From RGIG8244 sp045592785 (GTDB taxonomy: Bacteria > Verrucomicrobiota > Lentisphaeria > Victivallales > UBA1829), in NCBI GenBank assembly GCA_045592785.1, contig JAZNVL010000048.1:1-64000 (forward strand): a DNA stretch of 64,000 bases, read 5' to 3'. Shown one piece after another: positions 59,370 through 64,000 of this stretch. Each line of letters begins with the position of its first letter. Position 1 is the stretch's first letter. A program made the position numbers and the translations under genes. Under the pieces are notes generated by a model. It was not told the origin of the DNA. It searched no databases and saw only the letters and a program-made list of their open reading frames with translations.

Positions 59370-60782
59370 ATGAACAACGCAGATTATCGCATCCGTGACA
59401 TCGGACTTGCCGATTTCGGACGGAAAGAACTGGACATCGCAGAATATGAAATGCCCGGACTGATGGCGGTCCGCAAAAAATACGGTCCCGAAAAGCCCCT
59501 GCAGGGACTCAAGATCATGGGCAGTCTTCACATGACCATCCAGACTGCGGTCCTCATCGAAACTCTGACCGAACTGGGCGCCAGCATCCGTTGGTGTTCC
59601 TGCAATATCTTTTCCACCCAGGATCATGCTGCTGCCGCCGTCGCAAAACGCGGGATCCCCGTTTTCGCATGGAAAGGCGAAACACTGGAAGAATACTGGG
59701 AATGTACCCTCAATGCTCTCACCTGGCCCGACGGTTCCGGTCCCGATCAGATCGTGGATGACGGCGGCGATGCCACTCTGCTGATCCATTGGGGCGTGAA
59801 GGGCGAAGACGATCCGGCATTTCTGGACCGCACACCCGGCTCCGAAGAGGAAGAAGTCATTCTGAATCTGCTGAAACGGGTCCGGAAGGAAGATCCGGGC
59901 AAATGGCACCGCTTTGCCGCTGCCGTCCGCGGTGTTTCCGAAGAAACCACCACCGGCGTACACCGTCTGATCCAGATGGCGGAAAAAGGCGAACTGCTGT
60001 TCCCCGCCATCAACGTCAATGACTCCGTCACCAAATCCAAGTTTGATAATATCTACGGCTGCCGTCATTCGCTCACCGACGGGATCAAACGTGCGCTTGA
60101 CGTTCTCCTTGCGGGGAAACAGGCGGTTGTTTGCGGATACGGTGACGTGGGCAAAGGCTGTGCCGAATCACTGAAGAACGAACGCGCCCGGGTCATCGTG
60201 ACCGAAATCGACCCCATTTGTGCGCTTCAGGCATGTATGGCTGGGTTCCAGGTCGCTCCCGTGGAAGACGCGCTTGCCACTGCCGATCTTTACGTTACCT
60301 GCACCGGGAACAGTCATGTCATCACGCTGGAACACATGGCGAAGATGAAAGACCAGGCGATCGTCTGCAATATCGGACACTTTGACAATGAGATCGAAGT
60401 CGCCCGGCTGAAAGCGGTCCCCGGAATGCAGATCACCGAGATCAAAGGCAGTTCCTGTCCCGTTCACAAATACACGTTCCCCGACGGACACAGCATTTAT
60501 CTGCTGGCGGAAGGCCGTCTGGTGAACCTGGGCTGTGCCACCGGACACCCCAACTTCGTCATGAGCTGTTCTTTTGCCAACCAGACTCTGGCGCAGATCA
60601 TTCTCGCAAAAGAAAAACACGGGATCGGCGTGACACGTCTGCCCAAGGAATTTGACGAAGAAGTCGCCCGGCTCCACCTGGAAAAATGCGGCGCGGTCCT
60701 CACCAAACTCACGGAAGAACAGGCGGATTACATCGGCGTTCCCGTGGATGGTCCTTACAAACCGGAACACTACCGGTATTGA
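59370..60782 (+). CDS. ahcY: Adenosylhomocysteinase
   Basis: 470 residues. NAD-binding motif GYGDVGKGCAESL near 255, catalytic region KSKFDNIYGCRHS near 221-233, GCATGHP near 390 and the C-terminal KxxxY of PYKPEHYRY. It cleaves S-adenosylhomocysteine to adenosine and homocysteine, relieving product inhibition of methyltransferases. It completes SAM recycling with metK and the adenosine kinase. The GTG at 59358 is an alternative start, but AAAGGTG at 59355-59360 better fits ATG 59370. Confidence 0.97.
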   Translation: MNNADYRIRDIGLADFGRKELDIAEYEMPGLMAVRKKYGPEKPLQGLKIMGSLHMTIQTAVLIETLTELGASIRWCSCNIFSTQDHAAAAVAKRGIPVFAWKGETLEEYWECTLNALTWPDGSGPDQIVDDGGDATLLIHWGVKGEDDPAFLDRTPGSEEEEVILNLLKRVRKEDPGKWHRFAAAVRGVSEETTTGVHRLIQMAEKGELLFPAINVNDSVTKSKFDNIYGCRHSLTDGIKRALDVLLAGKQAVVCGYGDVGKGCAESLKNERARVIVTEIDPICALQACMAGFQVAPVEDALATADLYVTCTGNSHVITLEHMAKMKDQAIVCNIGHFDNEIEVARLKAVPGMQITEIKGSSCPVHKYTFPDGHSIYLLAEGRLVNLGCATGHPNFVMSCSFANQTLAQIILAKEKHGIGVTRLPKEFDEEVARLHLEKCGAVLTKLTEEQADYIGVPVDGPYKPEHYRY

Positions 60783-60834
60783 TAAACGGATAAGTCCACA
60801 AAAAAACGGTTGGAAAAAAATGAGGGGGTGCAGG

Positions 60835-60882
60835 GGGAGAAGAAAAGAACCTTTCCTCAAAAAGTTTTTTCTTTTCCCCTTG
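60835..60882. terminator. Likely terminator between ahcY and the convergent symporter gene
   Basis: GGGGAGAAGAAAAGAAC and GTTTTTTCTTTTCCCC form an imperfect stem of about 15 pairs around CTTTCCTCAAAAA, with A- and T-rich arms able to act in both directions. Confidence 0.5.
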
Positions 60883-60891
60883 CCGACCGGA

Positions 60892-62142
60892 TCAATCCTG
60901 TTTTTCGCTGTCAGCGGCGGGGATCTGCTTATCCACCATGGCGCAGACACAGGAGTCGCTCCACACATTCACCCCGGTCTCGATCATGTCGATGATGGTG
61001 TAGATGGGCAGGATGATCCCCAGGATCCCGATGGGACCGCCGATGCCTGCCATGAGGGAGAGCGTCAGGAAGTAACAGCCCATGGGCACGCCCGCATTCC
61101 CGATGGCGGAGATCACAGAGATCAGGATCCAGAGCAGGATCTGAACGAATGTCAGTTCCGTCCCCCCGTTCTGCATGACGAAGAGCGAGGTCACCAGGAT
61201 AAATGCGGCACAGCCGTTCATATTGATGGTACAGCAGATGGGCAGGACGAAACGGGCGACTTCCGGTTTCGCTTTCAGATTGTTTTCTGCGGATGCCACG
61301 GTGACAGGGAGAGTCGCCGCGGAACTCTTGGTGAAGAGTGCCATCAGGACCGCCGGGAGCATATTCCGGAACACTTTCAGCGGGTTGATCCGCATGACAA
61401 GCAGGAACAGCGGCAGGATCACAAAGAACTGCAACAGGTTTCCGCCGAGAACAACAGCGACGTATTTCCCCAGGGAGCCGACCACGACCCCTGCGGACAT
61501 CTGGGCGGAGAGCTGGGCGGCGAAAGCCACGATCCCCAGGGGGAGAGTCCAGACCAGAGCGCGGATGAGTGCAAAAAGCAATTCCTGCAAGCCCATGATC
61601 CCTTTGAGCAGGATCTGGATATTTTCGGACTGTTTCATCAGGGCAAGAGCCAGACCCACCGCAGCCGCAACAAGAAGAATACTCAACACGTTCCCGCTGT
61701 TGAAGGGCTTGAGGATGTTATCCGGAACGACCGAAAGAATGTGTCCGTAAACCGTAAGCTGTCCCAAATGCCGGGGCACGTCCGCCTGTCCCTGGGTCAC
61801 CATGCTTCCCGGCAGGTTTTCGGGCGCGATACATTTGTAAAGGACTGCGCCCACCACGGCGGCGGCGACGGTGGTCAGGAGCGTGAAACTCACCGTATGG
61901 AGAAAGATCTTCCCGGTATTCTTTTTTGCGCCGAGAGTGGCAAGCGTGGTGGTGACCGCCAACGCGATGGTGGGGACCGCCACGAACTGGAAGAGTTTGG
62001 TGTAAACGGCGGCGATGAAATTGCAGAAATCATTGAGCCATGCGAGTCCGAGCAAGCCCAGAATACTGCCCACGATCAGTGCCGCCATCCAGATGATGAA
62101 TTGTTTCCCGTTGAAACCGACTTTCTTTTCTGTTGTTTCCAT
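60892..62142 (-). CDS. Dicarboxylate/amino-acid:cation symporter (DAACS family)
   Basis: 416 residues. GltPh-type fold with about eight membrane segments and two re-entrant loops; FTKSSAATLPVTVAS (HP1 Ser-rich motif) near 250-264 and PICCTINMNGCAAFILV near 290 (NMNGC, the Na+-binding NMDGT variant). It imports glutamate, aspartate or C4-dicarboxylates, or neutral amino acids (SstT-like), using Na+ or H+. Asp in NMDGT is replaced by Asn-Gly, which may alter selectivity. Own promoter. Confidence 0.93.
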   Translation of the reverse strand: METTEKKVGFNGKQFIIWMAALIVGSILGLLGLAWLNDFCNFIAAVYTKLFQFVAVPTIALAVTTTLATLGAKKNTGKIFLHTVSFTLLTTVAAAVVGAVLYKCIAPENLPGSMVTQGQADVPRHLGQLTVYGHILSVVPDNILKPFNSGNVLSILLVAAAVGLALALMKQSENIQILLKGIMGLQELLFALIRALVWTLPLGIVAFAAQLSAQMSAGVVVGSLGKYVAVVLGGNLLQFFVILPLFLLVMRINPLKVFRNMLPAVLMALFTKSSAATLPVTVASAENNLKAKPEVARFVLPICCTINMNGCAAFILVTSLFVMQNGGTELTFVQILLWILISVISAIGNAGVPMGCYFLTLSLMAGIGGPIGILGIILPIYTIIDMIETGVNVWSDSCVCAMVDKQIPAADSEKQD

Positions 62143-62178
62143 GATATATTCCTCTGATTAAATTAAAAACGTTCCCGT

Positions 62179-62206
62179 AATATACCACAGGAATCGGGAA
62201 AAGCAA
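62179..62206 (-). promoter_or_regulatory. Promoter of the DAACS symporter gene
   Basis: On the minus strand TTGCTT (62201-62206), 16 bases, TATATT (62179-62184). Confidence 0.65.
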
Positions 62207-62219
62207 ACCGCAAAGCGGA

Positions 62220-63356
62220 TTATTTGCCGCTCACGAGCGTAAACAGCGTGATCTCCGGATCATGTCCGAACCGTACCGGGAACCCGTTCCAGATCCCCGT
62301 CCCGTTCATCACATAAAGCTGCATCCCGTCCACGTCATACCAGCCGTCAACGAATCCACCGTTGAATTTCTTCACCAGAAAGTCAAGACCGTAGATCATG
62401 CCCCCGTGGGTATGACCCGAGACCTGCATGGCGACCCCGTGCTTTGCCGCATCCGGTGCGATCCGGGGCTGATGGGAAACAAGCAGGACCGGTGACTTGC
62501 CGTCATGTCCGGTCAGCGCTTTTTCCACCGAGGGTTCCTCCATGTTCCGCCGTTTTGCCGCCGGATCCGTCACCCCGGCAAGATAGATCCCGCAGGGGAG
62601 CTGTTCGCCTTCGTTGAGCAGCATACGCATCCCCAGGGATCGCAGGAACGGGATCCATTCCCCGTATCCGGAAAAGTATTCATGATTCCCGGCGACGGCA
62701 TAGACCCCGTACTTTGCGTTCAGTTCTTTCAGCGGCGCAACATCCTCCCCGCAGCGTTCCACGCTTCCATCCACATAATCCCCGCCCAACAGGATGAGAT
62801 CCGGCGTGAGCGCGTTGACTGTTTCCGTCAATGCCCGGATCCGCGGCGCACGGGTGTAACTGTCCACATGGATATCCGCCAGAAACGCAACGCGCAACCC
62901 TTCCGCTTCCGCCGGAAGTCCGGGGATCACCACACGCTGTTCTTTGACTGCGGGCATCTTCAAGCCGTTATACAGTCCGAACGCTGCCAGAATAACCGCG
63001 CCCCCCAGCAGTCCCAGCCGGATCCGGTTGCAGAGAGTACGCTGTACCGTACGTTCCGGCAGTTTCTTGCGGAAATACAGAACGCACCAGACCGTCCAGT
63101 GGACGATCTCGAACAGCGAAAGCAGGATGAAATGGAACAGCACCACGGCGTAAAGGCAGGCGAATCCGATGATCACCCAGCCGGGCAGAGTGGGCGCGAA
63201 ATAATTGGGACCTCCCAGCAGATGCAGAACTTTGAACTTGAAAGCAGCGGCAAGTACCGGCAGGGAAAGCAGGATCTTCCAGTAATAACGGATCCGGAGC
63301 GGAACAATAGCGGAGAGAATAACGACAGCGGCGATCAGGCCGGAGGCAGCAGACAT
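62220..63356 (-). CDS. Membrane-anchored metallophosphoesterase
   Basis: 378 residues. Four N-terminal membrane segments to about 135 (LIAAVVILSAIVPL, WVIIGFACLYAVVLFHFILL, LGLLGGAVILAAFGL), then a calcineurin-like domain: FLADIHVDS near 160, LLGGDYVDG near 195, AVAGNHEYF near 225, LVSHQPR near 290, and VSGHTHGGMI near 310. YkuE/YaeI-type arrangement; such enzymes can hydrolyse UDP-diacylglucosamine-like lipids or nucleotides on the outer face. Divergent from the heparinase-type gene. The soluble homologue at 42375 lacks the multi-span N-terminus. Confidence 0.9.
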   Translation of the reverse strand: MSAASGLIAAVVILSAIVPLRIRYYWKILLSLPVLAAAFKFKVLHLLGGPNYFAPTLPGWVIIGFACLYAVVLFHFILLSLFEIVHWTVWCVLYFRKKLPERTVQRTLCNRIRLGLLGGAVILAAFGLYNGLKMPAVKEQRVVIPGLPAEAEGLRVAFLADIHVDSYTRAPRIRALTETVNALTPDLILLGGDYVDGSVERCGEDVAPLKELNAKYGVYAVAGNHEYFSGYGEWIPFLRSLGMRMLLNEGEQLPCGIYLAGVTDPAAKRRNMEEPSVEKALTGHDGKSPVLLVSHQPRIAPDAAKHGVAMQVSGHTHGGMIYGLDFLVKKFNGGFVDGWYDVDGMQLYVMNGTGIWNGFPVRFGHDPEITLFTLVSGK

Positions 63357-63392
63357 GTTCAGGGTTCCTTCTTTGTTTGATAAATTTTCCGT

Positions 63393-63420
63393 AATATAGC
63401 ATACAATCCCTGCTTGTCAA
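63393..63420 (-). promoter_or_regulatory. Promoter of the membrane phosphoesterase gene
   Basis: On the minus strand consensus TTGACA (63415-63420), 16 bases, TATATT (63393-63398). Confidence 0.75.
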
Positions 63421-63474
63421 GGGCAGGGTGCCACGTTGATACGCCCCTTTGCGGAAAAAAGTTTTTCTCTCTTC

Positions 63475-63503
63475 TTGACAAACGGACCGCACGGTGTTAT
63501 ATT
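63475..63503 (+). promoter_or_regulatory. Promoter of the heparinase-type gene
   Basis: Consensus TTGACA (63475-63480), 17 bases, TATATT (63498-63503); the best-spaced promoter in the window. Confidence 0.8.
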
Positions 63504-63529
63504 ACGCCGTAACACAATGATAACAGAGA

Positions 63530-64000
63530 ATGTTGGAACTTATGATACCGAACCCGGAACTTTTCAGTCTGCTTGACCCGGTGAAAATGGGACAGGATTT
63601 TCAGCACGCACTCACCGCCGGGGATCCCGCTGAACTCGCCCGGTGTACCGCCGCTCATTTCCGTGACCGTGCCGACTGTTCCTGTTGGAAACAGCATGAC
63701 CGTTCCCGTTATTCCCGGGAGACTGCCCGCCGTGCGGTGCAGGGCGATGTGACCGTGATCGGCATCCCGCACGCCTTTCCCGGTGGAACGATCGACTGGA
63801 CGTTCAACCCCACGCTCACCGCGCCGCCGGTCAATATGGAATGGCTCTGGCAGCTCAACCGGATGGCGTTCTGGATGGATCTTGCGCACGCATACGAAGA
63901 GACCGGGGACGAAACATACGCCGCCGCATTCGACCGTCAGCTTTCCGGCTGGCTTTCTGTTGCGGGCGACCTGACGGTCGAACAGATGGTATCCTGTGAT
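63530..64000 (+). CDS. Heparinase II/III-family polysaccharide lyase, N-terminal part (cut by window end)
   Basis: 157 residues are visible before the window ends. From about residue 85 (IDWTFNPT, NMEWLWQLNRMAFW, LAHAYEETGDETYAAAFDRQ) the pattern is that of the alpha-helical toroid that precedes the catalytic part of heparinase II/III enzymes, which cleave glycosaminoglycans or alginate by beta-elimination. A Cys-rich CSCWK near 55 and a HAFPGG loop precede it. No signal peptide, so the enzyme may act on imported oligosaccharides. ATG at 63530 is chosen because it is the first in-frame start after the promoter; 63542 is an alternative. Catalytic residues lie outside the window. Confidence 0.8.
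   Translation, partial: MLELMIPNPELFSLLDPVKMGQDFQHALTAGDPAELARCTAAHFRDRADCSCWKQHDRSRYSRETARRAVQGDVTVIGIPHAFPGGTIDWTFNPTLTAPPVNMEWLWQLNRMAFWMDLAHAYEETGDETYAAAFDRQLSGWLSVAGDLTVEQMVSCD

Overview
The window looks like a contiguous stretch of chromosome from an anaerobic, saccharolytic Gram-negative bacterium. I infer a member of the PVC group, most likely a gut Lentisphaerota/Victivallales relative. The inference rests on LPS genes (an LptF/G permease and a heptosyltransferase), [FeFe]-hydrogenase assembly genes, many small glycosidase modules each with its own LacI, GntR, AraC or WYL regulator, and a principal sigma factor with a long Lys/Ala/Pro extension. No 16S rRNA is present, so the taxonomy is inference. 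There is one tRNA and no CRISPR array or intact mobile element. Coding density is very high and no gene-free stretch exceeds about 260 bases. Almost every intergenic gap holds a recognisable promoter of one type: TTG-rich -35, 16-17 bases, TATATT.

Layout. 1-2962 (+): principal sigma factor (start at or beyond the left edge), ribosomal protein S21, LptF/G permease. 2966-11957 (-): a run read as membrane protein, ileS, a giant zinc-ribbon/coiled-coil protein of unknown function, trpS and two lipoproteins. 12178-17128 (-): LacI regulator, GH20-like and GH89-like intracellular hexosaminidases. Divergent from it, 17308-21347 (+): two related exported proteins and an exported DUF4838/CBM9-like protein. 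21351-23947 (-): WYL regulator and MATE transporter, with a possible 42-residue small protein between them. 24041-24132: an abutted pair of IS3-like ends and a strong hairpin. 24161-27661 (-): GntR regulator, DegT aminotransferase, Gfo/Idh dehydrogenase; divergent GH20 gene at 27897. 29346-32234 (-): a 962-residue metallopeptidase-like CARDB/FN3 protein. 32360-35183: AraC regulator divergent from a GH127 enzyme.

35282-39718 (-): an N-acetylhexosamine salvage operon (ASKHA-fold sugar kinase-like protein, nucleotidyltransferase, NahK-like kinase, epimerase). It fits the HexNAc-releasing glycosidases elsewhere in the window. 39979-40054: tRNA-Lys(TTT). 40165-48102 (+): amino-acid ABC transporter (binding protein fused to permease), phosphoesterase, heptosyltransferase, SemiSWEET-like protein, purB, MATE, GNAT. 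48108-52918 (-): pyrK, pyrD, 5'-nucleotidase, DUF362 ferredoxin, CaCA antiporter. 53028-55561 (-): sugar catabolic trio (isomerase, SDR, DUF4432 epimerase). 55685-56970 (-): TM1266-like regulator and hydE. 57143-60782 (+): metK, adenosine-kinase-like pfkB and ahcY, a complete SAM recycling set. 60892-63356 (-): dicarboxylate/amino-acid symporter and membrane phosphoesterase. 63530 to the right edge (+): start of a heparinase II/III-type lyase.

Taken together, host or dietary amino-sugar glycans are probably cleaved by GH20, GH89, GH127 and lyase-type enzymes under local regulators. The released sugars would be activated by the NahK operon and further metabolised by the dehydrogenase/isomerase cassettes, with housekeeping genes interspersed.
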